The notes under the pieces: generated by a model
The model's database searches: none
The model's input: the letters and a program-made list of their open reading frames with translations, nothing else
Told to the model about the DNA's origin: nothing
From: CAIWHR01 sp963734575
Lineage (GTDB): Bacteria; Pseudomonadota; Gammaproteobacteria; Burkholderiales; Casimicrobiaceae
Assembly: GCA_963734575.1 (NCBI GenBank)
Contig: CAVTHT010000015.1
Coordinates: forward strand, 271,747-335,746
Length of the DNA: 64,000 nucleotides
Direction: 5' to 3'
Shown: positions 25,903-36,227 of the stretch, piece by piece
Numbering within the stretch: the stretch's first letter is position 1
Layout: each line of letters starts with the position of its first letter
Position numbers and translations under genes: made by a program

Positions 25903-27048
25903 GGGCTCGATCTGCATGGCGGCGAAGTCGCTCGTCACCGACCGCGGCGCGCTGGGCGTTGGCGGGGCCATCCCATCGACGCGCGCTGTCGGCGCATTCT
26001 GGTTGATGAGCCAGGCGAGGTTCGTCGGCGAGTCGGAGGCCGTCATCGCCTCCTCGTAGCTGATCCTGCCGTCGATGTGCAGGCGGCAGAGCGCCTGCTC
26101 GAACGTCTGCGATCCGGGGTAGAGCGACTGCTCCATCGCCTCCTTGATCTGCGTGATCTCGCCGTTCTTGATGAGCTCGGCGATGAGCGAGGTATTGAGC
26201 AGGATCTCGACCGCGGGCTGCAGGTTGCCTTCCTTGTTGCGCACCAGGCGCTGGCACACGATCGCGCGCAGGCCGATCGCGAGGTCGGACAGCAGGCCCG
26301 AGCGCGCCTCGTACGGGAACATGTTGATGATCCGCGACAGCGCGTGATAGCTGTTGTTGGCGTGCAGCGTCGAGAGGCACAGGTGGCCGGTGAGGGTGTG
26401 GAGCAGCGCTTGCTGCATGGTCTCGCGCTCGCGCACTTCGCCGATCATGATGAGATCCGGCGCTTCGCGCAGCGCGTTGGCGAGTGCCCGATGGTAGTCG
26501 TGGGTGTCGACGCTGATCTCGCGCTGGTTCACCACGCTCTTCTTGTGCTGGTACAGGTACTCGATCGGGTCCTCGATGGTGAGGATGTGTCCCGGGCGGT
26601 GCGTGTTGCGGTGGTCGATCATCGCCGCGAGCGTGGTCGACTTGCCGGAGCCCGTGGCGCCCGCCACGAGCACCAGCCCGCGCTTCTCCATGACGAGGTC
26701 GAGCAGCACCGGCGGCAGCCGCAGGTCGTCGAACGGCGGGATCGTGCTGCGCACGTAGCGGATGACCAGCGACACCGTCCCGCGCTGGCGGAAGATGTTG
26801 ATCCGGAAGTTGCCGACGGCGCGGTCGATGTACGAGAGGTTCATCTCGAGCTCGTTCTCGAACTCGCGCTGCTGCTCCTTGCTCATCAGCTCGTAGGCGA
26901 TGCGGCGCACCGTTTCCACGTCCATGACCTGGGTGGAGACGGGTGAGAGCGTGCCGTTGATCTTGATGTTGATCGGCGCGCCGCACGAGATGAAGATGTC
27001 CGAGGCCTGCTTTTCGGCCATCAGCTTGAACAGGCGGTCGAGATACAT
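25876..27048 (-). CDS. pilU: type IV pilus retraction ATPase PilU
   Basis: A 390-residue PilT/PilU-type hexameric ATPase at the base of type IV pili. Walker A GATGSGKST, an Asp box with ILTIEDPIEY, a Walker B-like LIMIGEVRE and a His box TGHLCLSTLHANN are present. The segment RIINMFPYEARSGLLSDL fits PilU better than PilT. The C-terminal 60 residues are Pro/Ala-rich, which also fits PilU. The ATG at 27048 follows GAGG. pilT, the usual partner, is not in the window. Its last codons are part of the 29-bp repeat array. Confidence 0.87.
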   Translation of the reverse strand: MYLDRLFKLMAEKQASDIFISCGAPINIKINGTLSPVSTQVMDVETVRRIAYELMSKEQQREFENELEMNLSYIDRAVGNFRINIFRQRGTVSLVIRYVRSTIPPFDDLRLPPVLLDLVMEKRGLVLVAGATGSGKSTTLAAMIDHRNTHRPGHILTIEDPIEYLYQHKKSVVNQREISVDTHDYHRALANALREAPDLIMIGEVRERETMQQALLHTLTGHLCLSTLHANNSYHALSRIINMFPYEARSGLLSDLAIGLRAIVCQRLVRNKEGNLQPAVEILLNTSLIAELIKNGEITQIKEAMEQSLYPGSQTFEQALCRLHIDGRISYEEAMTASDSPTNLAWLINQNAPTARVDGMAPPTPSAPRSVTSDFAAMQIEPDMLDRASH

Positions 27049-27296
27049 GGGGCAGCCTCGTTGTCGACGAACCGCGGCACCGCGAACCCGCTGCGGCATC
27101 CCGCATGCCGTGGAGCGGCTCTCCCGCGCTACAATTCGCGGTCGCGCAGCCGGGCCCGGGCAGGACCCGGTCCGGATGATAATGTCATGAACTGATGGTG
27201 AGTTCCACCGGCCTCCGACCGGCGGGACGGCCGTCGGGCCACCACTCCGGCAGGCCTGCGGGCCCCCCGGCCAACCACTAAAGCAAAAGCAGGACC
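27049..27296. other. divergent spacer with GC-rich palindromes before the MTI phosphorylase gene
   Basis: No gene. The right half has two perfect 10-base palindromes, GACGGCCGTC (27226-27235) and GCAGGCCTGC (27250-27259), and a repeat of ACCGGC. These could fold in the mRNA leader. I match it to no known riboswitch. Confidence 0.4.
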
Positions 27297-28034
27297 ATGC
27301 TCGCAATCATCGGCGGCACGGGGCTCACCCGGCTGTCCACGCTGGCGGTAGCCCATCGCGAAGTGGTGCGCACACCGTACGGCGAGCCTTCGTCGACCCT
27401 CGTCTTTGGCGAGATCGCCGGCTGCAGTGCGGTATTCCTCGCGCGGCACGGTCACGGGCACACGATCCCGCCGCACCGGGTCAACTATCGCGCCAACCTC
27501 TGGGCCCTGCGCAACGCCGGCGCGAAGGCTGTCCTGGCGGTCGCCTCCGTGGGCGGCATCAGCGACGTGATACCCGGGGAGCTCGTGCTGCCGCACCAGC
27601 TCATCGACTACACGCACGACCGGCCGAGCACGTTCTTCGACGGCGGCGACCGCACGGTCGTACACGTCGACTTCACCCATCCGTACACCGAGCATCTGCG
27701 CGAGGTGTGCCTCGAGGGCGCGCGCGCGGCGGGCATTCCGCTCAAGGACGGTGGCGTTTACGCGGCCGTGTCGGGTCCGCGCCTCGAGACCGCGGCCGAA
27801 GTCGAGCGTCTGGCGCGCGACGGCGCCACGCTGGTCGGCATGACCGGCATGCCCGAAGCGGCGCTGGCGCGCGAGCTCGAGCTGCCGTATGCGTCCATCG
27901 CCGTGGTCGTGAATCACGCTGCCGGACGCGGCGATTCCGAGGAGCGCATCTCGATGGAGAGCATCGCGGACGTGCTCGAGACCGCCATGGACAAGGTGCG
28001 CACGCTGCTCGAGCACGTCGCGCCGCGCATCTAG
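27297..28034 (+). CDS. S-methyl-5'-thioinosine phosphorylase (PNP/MTAP family)
   Basis: A 245-residue purine nucleoside phosphorylase-family enzyme. It begins LAIIGGTGL, has the phosphate-site segment RHGHGHTIPPHRVNYRAN and the base-site motif NHAAG. Asn in that motif marks enzymes for 6-oxopurines, whereas MTA phosphorylase uses Asp, so MTI is the likely substrate, as in Pseudomonas aeruginosa PA3004. It yields hypoxanthine and methylthioribose-1-phosphate. The MTA deaminase at 38.7-40.0 kb would supply MTI. Only 27 bases separate it from def, so the two are probably cotranscribed. Confidence 0.83.
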   Translation: MLAIIGGTGLTRLSTLAVAHREVVRTPYGEPSSTLVFGEIAGCSAVFLARHGHGHTIPPHRVNYRANLWALRNAGAKAVLAVASVGGISDVIPGELVLPHQLIDYTHDRPSTFFDGGDRTVVHVDFTHPYTEHLREVCLEGARAAGIPLKDGGVYAAVSGPRLETAAEVERLARDGATLVGMTGMPEAALARELELPYASIAVVVNHAAGRGDSEERISMESIADVLETAMDKVRTLLEHVAPRI

Positions 28035-28061
28035 CACCTGAACGGGCCCCAAGGAACGCCG

Positions 28062-28599
28062 ATGATCCGCGAGATCCTGCGCATGGGCGACACGCGGCTG
28101 TGGACGCCGTCGGCGCCCGTCACGCGCTTCGATACCCCGGAGTTGCACGCTCTGCTGCAAGACCTGCGCGACACGATGGCCGACGCCAATGGCGCCGGGC
28201 TCGCTGCGCCACAGATCGGCGTCGGGCTGCAGGTGGTGGTGTTCGGCGTCGAGCACAGCGCACGGTACCCGGACGCGCCGCCGGTGCCGTACACCGAGCT
28301 CGTCAATCCGGTACTGACGCCGCTCTCGCCCGAGATGGAGGACGGCTGGGAAGGGTGCCTGTCGGTGCCGGGGCTGCGCGGCATGGTGCCGCGGTTCACC
28401 CGCCTGCGCTACGAGGGGTGCGATCCACGCGGGCGAGCGCATCGTGCGCGAGGTGACGGGGTTCCATGCCCGCGTGGTGCAGCACGAATGCGATCACCTC
28501 GCGGGCATCCTCTACCCGATGCGGATGCGCGACTTCACCCGCTTCGGGTTCACCGACATCCTCTTTCCGGAGCTGGCCGGCGCGGACGCCGACGATTGA
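28062..28599 (+). CDS. def: peptide deformylase, one frameshift
   Basis: About 178 residues of a metal-dependent deformylase that removes the formyl group from new proteins. All three motifs are present: GAGLAAPQIG, EGCLSVPG and QHECDHL, the last in a different frame from the first two. An extra G in the GGG run near 28431 breaks the frame between GCDPRG and ERIVREV; corrected, the protein is full length and ends ...GADADD. The ATG has AAGGA upstream. Deformylase is essential, which argues for a sequence error. Confidence 0.87.
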
Positions 28600-28613
28600 G
28601 CGGCCGAGGCTCC

Positions 28614-31223
28614 CTAGCTCAGCCGCAGCTGCTCGTACAGCTCGGTCTCCAGTCGCAGCACCGATTGCTCGTCCTGCAGCGCGCTGCCTTCGACGAGAAA
28701 GACGTCCTCGGCCCGCTCACCCAGCGTATTGATCTTCGCGCTCGTCACGCTGATGTTGGCGTGCGCGAGGGTGTAGGCGATGCGCGCCAGCAATCCCGGA
28801 CGGTCTCCGGCGACGATCTCCAGGATGTGCTGCGTGCCCTTGTCATCGGGAAACACGCGTACCTCCGGTGAGAGCGGAAAGTGCCGCAGGTGGCGGCTGA
28901 CGCGGCCGACGGCCGGCGCCTCGAGCGGCGGCTGCGTCTCGAGGAGACGTCCGAGCTCGTACTCGATGTACTGGATCGTCTCCCGATGCGAGGCATGCGG
29001 ATCGACGGGATCGTGCATCGAGAATGTGTCGAGCGCGTAGCCGTGGCGGGTCGTGTGGATCTTGGCTTCCACGATCGACAATCCCGTGCGGCCGAGGAAC
29101 CCGCAGACGCGGGCGAAGAGCTCCTTCTGATCGGGCAGGTACACGAACACCTGCAGCCCGGCGCCGGCGCGTGACAGCCGCGCCTTGACGACCGGACGCG
29201 GACCTTCGACGCGAAAGTAGAGTTGCCGCGCGTGCCACGCGATCTCGTCGGCGGCATGGTGCTGGAAGTACACGTTGTCGAGCTTGCTCCACAGCGCCTG
29301 CTCGGCGCCTTCGCGCACGGCGTACAGGCGCAGGAGCCGCCGCGCCTCGGCCTGGCGCTCCTGCAGGCTGTCGGCGAGCGTGGCCGCGCCCGCGCCCTGC
29401 AGCCGTGCCCGGGTGAGGTGGAAGAGGTCCTCGAGGAGCTTCGCCTTCCACGCGTTCCACACGCGCGGACTGGTGCCGCGGATGTCGGCTACCGTGAACA
29501 GGTAGAGCGCGACGAGGCGGCGCTCGGTGCCGACCTTGCGCGCGAACTCCTCGATCACGTCCGGGTTGCTGATGTCCTGCTTCTGCGCGGTGGACGACAT
29601 GGTGAGGTGCTGCGCGACCAGCCATTCGATCAGCGCCGCGTCGTCGCCCGCGATGCCGTGCATGCGACAGAACCGGCGCGCGTCGCGCGCGCCCAGCGCG
29701 GAGTGATCGCCACCGCGGCCCTTGCCGATGTCGTGGAAGAGTCCCGCGAGATAGAGCACCTCCTTGCGCTCGAAATCGGCGATGAGGCGCGAGGACAGCG
29801 GGTACTCGTGCGCGTGCTGCGCCTCGCAGAAGCGCCGCAGGTTGCGGATCACCATCAGCGTGTGCTCGTCCACGGTGTACACGTGGAAGAGATCGTGCTG
29901 CATCTGGCCCACGATGCGTCCGAACGGCGGCAAGTAGTGGCCGAGCACGTCGTACAGATTCATCCGGCGAAGCTCGTGCGTCAGGCCGCGCGGTTCGCGG
30001 AACACCTGTACGAACCGCGCGCGATTGACGGGATCGGCGCGAAAGCGCGCGTCGATGCGATGCCGGTTGCGCCACAGCGCGCGCAGCGTGCGCGCCGACA
30101 TGCCCTTCAGCTCCGGATGTCGCTGCATCGTGATGAACGCGTCGAGCATGGCGCCCGGACGGCGCACGAACAGCGCCTCGTCGGCGAGGTCGAGGAGCTC
30201 GTCCACGACCTGGAACTCCTCGTCGAGCGGCGTGGGCACCGTGGTCGAGGGGAAGATCCGCGCATGGAGGTTCTGCAGCAGGATGACGTTCACCTGGCGC
30301 ACCAGCCGGGCGGCGCGATAGTAGCGCTGCATGAGCTGTTCGCTGGCGCGGCGCGCGGGCGTGTCGGTGAGCCCGATCTCGCGCGCGAGCGCCTGCTGCT
30401 GGTCGAACACCAGGCGGTCCTCGCGCCGGCCGGCGAGATAGTGCAGACGCACGCGCAGGGCACCGATGAAGCGCTCGTGCCGCGTCACGGCGCGCGCTTC
30501 CTGCCCGGTGATGAGACCGGCGCGCGCGAGCTCGCTCCAAGTGCGGCCGAGACCGGCGGCGCGCGCGATCCAGATCACGGTCTGCAGGTCGCGCAGGCCG
30601 CCGGGACTTTCCTTGACGTTGGGCTCGAGGTTGTAGGCGGTGTCGTGGAACTTGAGATGCCGCTGCTGTTGCTCCAGCGCCTTGGCCTCGTAGAAGCCGA
30701 CCACGTCGAGCGCGTCGCGAAACGCCGTCCCGAACGCGCGATACAGTGCGCGCGAGCCGGCGAGGAGGCGATGCTCCAGGAGACTCGTCGCGATCGTGCC
30801 GTCGGCGGCCATCGCGGTCGTGCATTCACCGACCGTGCGGACACTGTGGCCGGGCTCGAGCCCGATGTCCCACAGCATCCCCACGAAGCGTTCGATGAAC
30901 GGGGTGAGCCCGGCGTCGGCCGGCTGCGCCAGCAGCACGAGCACGTCGACGTCGGAATGCGGGAAGAGCTGTCCGCGGCCGTAGCCGCCGACGGCGAGCA
31001 GTGCGGCGTGCGGCGGCGCACGGAGCTCGCTCCACACTTCGCGCACGATGCGGTCGACGAGCCGGGCATGGCTGCGCAGCAGTGCCGGTGTGTCGGGGCG
31101 CTCGTGGAACGACCGCCGCAGTGCCTCACGGTCGCTCGCCAGCTCCGCGCGCCAGCGCTGGGCGCCGGACAACGCCGCCGGAGCGGCTTCGGCAGGCGCG
31201 GCGGCGGGCGCGGATACGCTCAC
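28614..31223 (-). CDS. glnD: [protein-PII] uridylyltransferase/uridylyl-removing enzyme GlnD
   Basis: An 869-residue nitrogen sensor that adds UMP to PII when glutamine is low and removes it when high. Domains in order: nucleotidyltransferase (GGYGRGQLFPHSDVDVLVL at about 75-95), its helical partner, an HD domain (GLFHDIGKGRGGDHS at about 455) and two C-terminal ACT domains that sense glutamine. The GTG start at 31223 lies four bases after the map stop. The gene is intact despite its length. It is part of a dapD-map-glnD minus-strand unit. Confidence 0.95.
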   Translation of the reverse strand: MSVSAPAAAPAEAAPAALSGAQRWRAELASDREALRRSFHERPDTPALLRSHARLVDRIVREVWSELRAPPHAALLAVGGYGRGQLFPHSDVDVLVLLAQPADAGLTPFIERFVGMLWDIGLEPGHSVRTVGECTTAMAADGTIATSLLEHRLLAGSRALYRAFGTAFRDALDVVGFYEAKALEQQQRHLKFHDTAYNLEPNVKESPGGLRDLQTVIWIARAAGLGRTWSELARAGLITGQEARAVTRHERFIGALRVRLHYLAGRREDRLVFDQQQALAREIGLTDTPARRASEQLMQRYYRAARLVRQVNVILLQNLHARIFPSTTVPTPLDEEFQVVDELLDLADEALFVRRPGAMLDAFITMQRHPELKGMSARTLRALWRNRHRIDARFRADPVNRARFVQVFREPRGLTHELRRMNLYDVLGHYLPPFGRIVGQMQHDLFHVYTVDEHTLMVIRNLRRFCEAQHAHEYPLSSRLIADFERKEVLYLAGLFHDIGKGRGGDHSALGARDARRFCRMHGIAGDDAALIEWLVAQHLTMSSTAQKQDISNPDVIEEFARKVGTERRLVALYLFTVADIRGTSPRVWNAWKAKLLEDLFHLTRARLQGAGAATLADSLQERQAEARRLLRLYAVREGAEQALWSKLDNVYFQHHAADEIAWHARQLYFRVEGPRPVVKARLSRAGAGLQVFVYLPDQKELFARVCGFLGRTGLSIVEAKIHTTRHGYALDTFSMHDPVDPHASHRETIQYIEYELGRLLETQPPLEAPAVGRVSRHLRHFPLSPEVRVFPDDKGTQHILEIVAGDRPGLLARIAYTLAHANISVTSAKINTLGERAEDVFLVEGSALQDEQSVLRLETELYEQLRLS

Positions 31224-31227
31224 GGCA

Positions 31228-32022
31228 TCAGGCAGCCGGGGGCGGCGGCGTTCCTGGCGAAACGGTCAGGATCTCGAAACCGTCTTCGGTCACGAGCACC
31301 GTGTGCTCCCACTGTGCGGACAGCGAGTGATCGGCCGTCACGATCGTCCAGCCGTCCTTCATGGACCGGATGCCGGGCGCTCCCGCGTTCACCATCGGCT
31401 CGATCGTGAACACCATGCCCGGCTGCAGCTTGAGGCCGGTGCCGGGGCGGCCGTAATGCAGGACCTGCGGCTCCTCGTGGAACTTGCGTCCGATGCCGTG
31501 GCCGCAGAATTCGCGCACGATCGAGAAGCCATTGCTTTCGGCGTGCCGCTGGATCACGTTGCCGATGTCGCCGAGATGCGCGCCGGGACGCACCGTGCGG
31601 ATGCCCTTCCACATGGCCTCGTAGGTAACGTCCACCAGGCGCTTCGCCTGAATCGACGGCGTGCCCACCAGGAACATGCGGCTCGTGTCGCCGTGGAAAC
31701 CTTCCTTGATGACCGTGATGTCGATGTTCACGATGTCGCCGGACTTGAGCTTCTTGTCGCCGGGGATCCCGTGGCAGACGACGTGGTTGACCGATGTGCA
31801 GACGGACGCCGGGTACGGCACGTGACCGGGGGGCGCGTAGTTGAGCGGCGCGGGGATCGTGCCCTGCTTCTCCACCATGTAGTCGTGGCAGAGGCGGTTG
31901 AGCTCGCCGGTCGTCGTGCCAGCCTGGACGAACGGTGTGATGTAGTCGAGAACCTCCGCCGCGAGGCGCCCGGCCACGCGCATCTTCTCGACGTCCTGCG
32001 CCGACTTGAGATTTACGGACAT
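31228..32022 (-). CDS. map: type I methionine aminopeptidase
   Basis: A 264-residue metalloprotease that removes the initiator Met. Metal ligands are evident: Asp in NIDITVI and GDTSRMF, His in GHGIGRKFHEEP, Glu in TIEPMV and EHTVLVTE. It has the family's length and lacks the N-terminal extension of eukaryotic forms. It lies four bases after dapD and four before glnD, so all three are probably one transcript. The ATG is at 32022. Confidence 0.95.
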   Translation of the reverse strand: MSVNLKSAQDVEKMRVAGRLAAEVLDYITPFVQAGTTTGELNRLCHDYMVEKQGTIPAPLNYAPPGHVPYPASVCTSVNHVVCHGIPGDKKLKSGDIVNIDITVIKEGFHGDTSRMFLVGTPSIQAKRLVDVTYEAMWKGIRTVRPGAHLGDIGNVIQRHAESNGFSIVREFCGHGIGRKFHEEPQVLHYGRPGTGLKLQPGMVFTIEPMVNAGAPGIRSMKDGWTIVTADHSLSAQWEHTVLVTEDGFEILTVSPGTPPPPAA

Positions 32023-32026
32023 GGCA

Positions 32027-32857
<831 letters not shown>

Positions 32858-33046
32858 CGCGGTCCCGTGAGCACGGCCGAGGCGCTGAATGCGACGGCTC
32901 AAACCCGCTAGTTTACCGTGCCCCAGGAGACTGGCCGCCGGCCGGGGTCCGGGCGCCACGATCGCAGGCCGGGATGCGGAGGCGGGGCAGGGCACCGCCG
33001 CAGGGCCGCGCGTACCGCCGGCTGGCCGAGCAGCGGGGGGCCGGGG

Positions 33047-33787
33047 CTACATCGCCTTGAAGCGATGCGCGAACGTGCGGCTGACCGAGAGCTTCTCGGT
33101 ACGGTTCCTGAGGAGGATCACGGGCTGGTCGCGCCAGTCCCGCTCGACGCGCGCGATGGCACGCAGGTTGACGATCGTGCTGCGGTGGATCTGCCAGAAA
33201 GCATCCGGGTCGAGCTCCTCGTAGAGCTCCTTGATGGGCTTGCGGATGAGCGCGTCGCCGTCGGCGGTGACCACTTTCGTGTACTTGTCCTCGGCCTGGA
33301 AATACAGGATCTCGTTCACGTCGATCATGCGCATCGACGCGCCGAGCGAGGCCCGCACCCACCTGAGCGGACCGCCGCCCTCCCGACCGGCGAGGCGCGC
33401 CAGCAGCGCGGCGAGATCGAGCGGTGCCGACGACAGCCGGCTCTTGAGCCGCGCGACGACCTTGTCGATGCGCTCGGGCGTGGGCGGCTTCAGGAGATAG
33501 TCGACGGCCCCTTCCTCGAACGCCGCGACGGCGTACTCGTCGTAGGCCGTGACGAACACGACGTGGCAGCGGCCGTTGAGCTCGCGCGCGACCTCGAGGC
33601 CGGTTTTCACGGGCATGCGGATGTCGAGGAAGGCGATGTCGGGGGAGAGCTCCGTCGCGAGGGCCAGCGCCTCCTCGCCATTGGCGGCCTCGCCCACGAT
33701 GTCGAGCTCGGGCCACGACTCCGCGAGACGCGTGCGGAGGAGCGCGCGCAGCATCGCTTCGTCCTCGGCGAGCAGGGCAGTAGGCAT
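33047..33787 (-). CDS. LytTR-family response regulator (AlgR-like)
   Basis: A 246-residue regulator: receiver domain (acidic pocket AEDE, phospho-acceptor in FLDIRMP, Lys in LLKPP) and a C-terminal LytTR DNA-binding domain (ILYFQAEDKYTKVVTADG to HRSTIVNLRAI). This is the AlgR/AgrA architecture, which binds direct repeats near promoters. It starts five bases after the kinase stop, so the two form a coupled two-component system. AlgR-like proteins often control pili or exopolysaccharide; that role here is inference. Confidence 0.87.
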   Translation of the reverse strand: MPTALLAEDEAMLRALLRTRLAESWPELDIVGEAANGEEALALATELSPDIAFLDIRMPVKTGLEVARELNGRCHVVFVTAYDEYAVAAFEEGAVDYLLKPPTPERIDKVVARLKSRLSSAPLDLAALLARLAGREGGGPLRWVRASLGASMRMIDVNEILYFQAEDKYTKVVTADGDALIRKPIKELYEELDPDAFWQIHRSTIVNLRAIARVERDWRDQPVILLRNRTEKLSVSRTFAHRFKAM

Positions 33788-33792
33788 GGAAT

Positions 33793-34860
33793 TCAGCTGG
33801 CTTCGGCCGGGATCTCGATCACGGCACGCGCACCGCGCGGTGCCGCGTTGTCGAGCGAGAACCGGGCTTCGGGACCGTACAGGGCAGCCAGGCGCTCGCG
33901 CACGTTGCTCAAGCCTACGCCGCGGCCCGTGGGCTGTGCGGTTGCGGTGCTCACGCCGCTGCCCGTGTCCGTCACGCTCACCTGCAGCTTGCCATCGACG
34001 CGTCTGGCCTCGATGCGCACGTTGCCGCCCTGCGCCTGCGTTTCGAGCCCATGCTCGATCGCGTTCTCGACCACCGAGATGAGGAGCCCCGGCGGGAACG
34101 GCGCCTGGCGCAGCACGTCCGGCACGTCGACGCTGAACTCGAGCCGCTCGCCCATGCGCATCTTGAGGATGTTGAGATACGCCTCGGCCATCTCGACCTC
34201 CTTGCCGAGCGCAGTGCTCGTCGTACGCAACTGCGGCAGCGCGGCACGCAGGTACGCGAGGAGGTGGCCGAGCAGACGCGTCGCCTGCGGCGGGTCGGTC
34301 TCCGTCAGGTACTGCACCGACGCCAGCGTGTTGAACAGGAAATGCGGCTCGATCTGCGCCTGCATCACCTTGAGCTCGGCCTCGACCGCCTGTCGGGATA
34401 CCAGGTGATGCGCCGCCTCGGACTTGAGCAGGGCGGACTCGGCGCGCGACTCGCGGAACTTGAAGAGGAAGAACAGACTGACGAAGAGGCCATTGCCGAA
34501 GGCCGTCAGGAGCGAGAGCCCGAAGAACCTCGGCCGCGCCTGGAGGTCGGCCATCGTGTAGCCCTTCAGCACGATGATGAGCAGCGTCCCCAGCACCGCG
34601 CCCACGGCCACCGCGCCGATCAGGCGCGCGACGGGCCACTTCTTCTCCCACGGCGAGACGACGTTGACGCAATACGCGATCGAGAACCCGACGCATTGCG
34701 CCGAGACCAGCGGATGCCAGAACGGCCGCGTATCCTCGATCCACAGGAGCGCCGCGAAGCCGGTGTTGATCGCGGCGATCAGCAGCACGGTCAGCCACGA
34801 GACGTGGAAGCCGGCACGCAGGGCAGCGAGCCAGGACGGACGGGTCGAATCGGAGACCAT
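33793..34860 (-). CDS. LytS/AlgZ-type sensor histidine kinase
   Basis: A 355-residue membrane kinase. Four hydrophobic segments lie in the first about 150 residues with no obvious periplasmic sensor domain. The His_kinase motif EPHFLFNTL gives the phosphorylated His, and the ATPase domain has SVVENAIEHGLE (N box) and GVGLSNVRERL (G box). The ATG at 34860 is preferred to an in-frame extension to 35001 because the membrane domain begins there. It is cotranscribed with the LytTR regulator and lies between dapC and dapD. Confidence 0.87.
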   Translation of the reverse strand: MVSDSTRPSWLAALRAGFHVSWLTVLLIAAINTGFAALLWIEDTRPFWHPLVSAQCVGFSIAYCVNVVSPWEKKWPVARLIGAVAVGAVLGTLLIIVLKGYTMADLQARPRFFGLSLLTAFGNGLFVSLFFLFKFRESRAESALLKSEAAHHLVSRQAVEAELKVMQAQIEPHFLFNTLASVQYLTETDPPQATRLLGHLLAYLRAALPQLRTTSTALGKEVEMAEAYLNILKMRMGERLEFSVDVPDVLRQAPFPPGLLISVVENAIEHGLETQAQGGNVRIEARRVDGKLQVSVTDTGSGVSTATAQPTGRGVGLSNVRERLAALYGPEARFSLDNAAPRGARAVIEIPAEAS

Positions 34861-34952
34861 GCGTCCGATTGTAGTGGCGCGAGTCGCGGTCCGGCGAGAG
34901 TCCGACGAAGCGCAGCCGGCGCGGACGAACCGCGGCCGGCCGCGCGGAGGCC

Positions 34953-36146
34953 TCAGAGCCCGCGCGCGAAGGTCACGATGCGCTCCACCGCCTCGGCGCA
35001 CTCGGCGAACGAGGCGACGAGCGCGATGCGCACGAAGCCGGCTCCCGGGTTGGTCCCGTGCGCGTCGCGGGCGAGGAAGCTGCCGGGCAGCACGGTCACC
35101 GCCTGGTCGCGGTAGAGCTCACGCGCGAAGGCGACGTCGTCGATCGGCGTGCGCGCCCAGAGATAGAAGGCTGCGTCCGGCATCGTGCACGGGAGCGCCG
35201 CCGCGAGCTGCGGCTGCAGCGCGCTGAATTTTTCGGCGTAGGCGTGCCGGTTGGCGCGCACGTGCGCCTCGTCGTTCCACGCCGCGATGCTCGCACTGGC
35301 CACGGTCGGCGACATCGCCGAGCCGTGATACGTACGATAGAGCAGGAAGGCCTTCACGAGCGCGGCGTCGCCCGCCACGTAGCCCGAACGCATGCCGGGC
35401 ACGTTCGAGCGCTTGGAGAGGCTGCCGAACGTGAGTACCCCGCGATAGTCGGAACGGCCGAGCGCCTGCGCCGCTGCGAGCGCACCGAGTGGCGGCCGTG
35501 CCTCGTCGAAGTACACCTCGGAATAGCACTCGTCCGACGCGATCACGAACTGGTGCCGGTCGGCGAGCTCGAACAGCGTGCGCCATTCGTCGAGGGTCGC
35601 GACGCGGCCGGTGGGATTGTCCGGGGAGCAGACGTACAGGAGCTGGGTCCGCGCGAGCACGGCTTCGGGCACGCGCTCCCACGGTGGCCGGTACGCTTCG
35701 CGCGCGTCGGAGTTCACGTAGCAAGGCTCGGCGCCTGCGAGCAGTGCGCCACCTTCGTAGATCTGGTAGCACGGGTTGGGCATCAGCACGGTGGCGCCAG
35801 GGCGGCTCGCGTCGACGGTCGTCTGGGCGAATGCGAACAGCGCCTCGCGACTGCCGAGCACGGGCAGCACCTGTGAGGTCGCATCGAGCGCCGCGAGCTG
35901 GTGGCGGCGCACGAGCCATGCAGCGATGGCCTCGCGCAGGGCGGGCGTGCCAGCTGTCGTGGGATAATTCGCGAGGCCCGCGGTGGCCTCTCGCAGCGCC
36001 ACGATCACAAGCGAAGGCGTCGGATGCCGCGGCTCCCCGATCGACAGGTTGATGGGACGCAGCGCCGGATTCGGCTGCACCGCGGCGATTGCCTGGCGCA
36101 GGCGTTCGAAGGGATAGGGCTTCAGCAGCCCGAGGCGGGGATTCAC
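34953..36146 (-). CDS. dapC: succinyldiaminopimelate aminotransferase DapC
   Basis: A 397-residue PLP-dependent fold-type I aminotransferase. The Schiff-base Lys is in FGSLSKRSNVPGMRSGY, with a cofactor Asn/Asp pair in SPDNPTG and SDECY. The start MNPRLGLLKPYPFERL is typical of beta- and gammaproteobacterial DapC. It makes N-succinyl-LL-diaminopimelate between DapD and DapE. GTG start at 36146 with a weak ribosome site. Upstream on the other strand is the GspC-like gene, so the promoters are divergent. Confidence 0.92.
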   Translation of the reverse strand: MNPRLGLLKPYPFERLRQAIAAVQPNPALRPINLSIGEPRHPTPSLVIVALREATAGLANYPTTAGTPALREAIAAWLVRRHQLAALDATSQVLPVLGSREALFAFAQTTVDASRPGATVLMPNPCYQIYEGGALLAGAEPCYVNSDAREAYRPPWERVPEAVLARTQLLYVCSPDNPTGRVATLDEWRTLFELADRHQFVIASDECYSEVYFDEARPPLGALAAAQALGRSDYRGVLTFGSLSKRSNVPGMRSGYVAGDAALVKAFLLYRTYHGSAMSPTVASASIAAWNDEAHVRANRHAYAEKFSALQPQLAAALPCTMPDAAFYLWARTPIDDVAFARELYRDQAVTVLPGSFLARDAHGTNPGAGFVRIALVASFAECAEAVERIVTFARGL

Positions 36147-36227
36147 GCGAGAGCAGCTCGAGATGGCAACGCAAAATTATACGGGAGCGGCTCCATCGAC
36201 CTCGTTGCGCGCGGACCCCGCAGCGCG

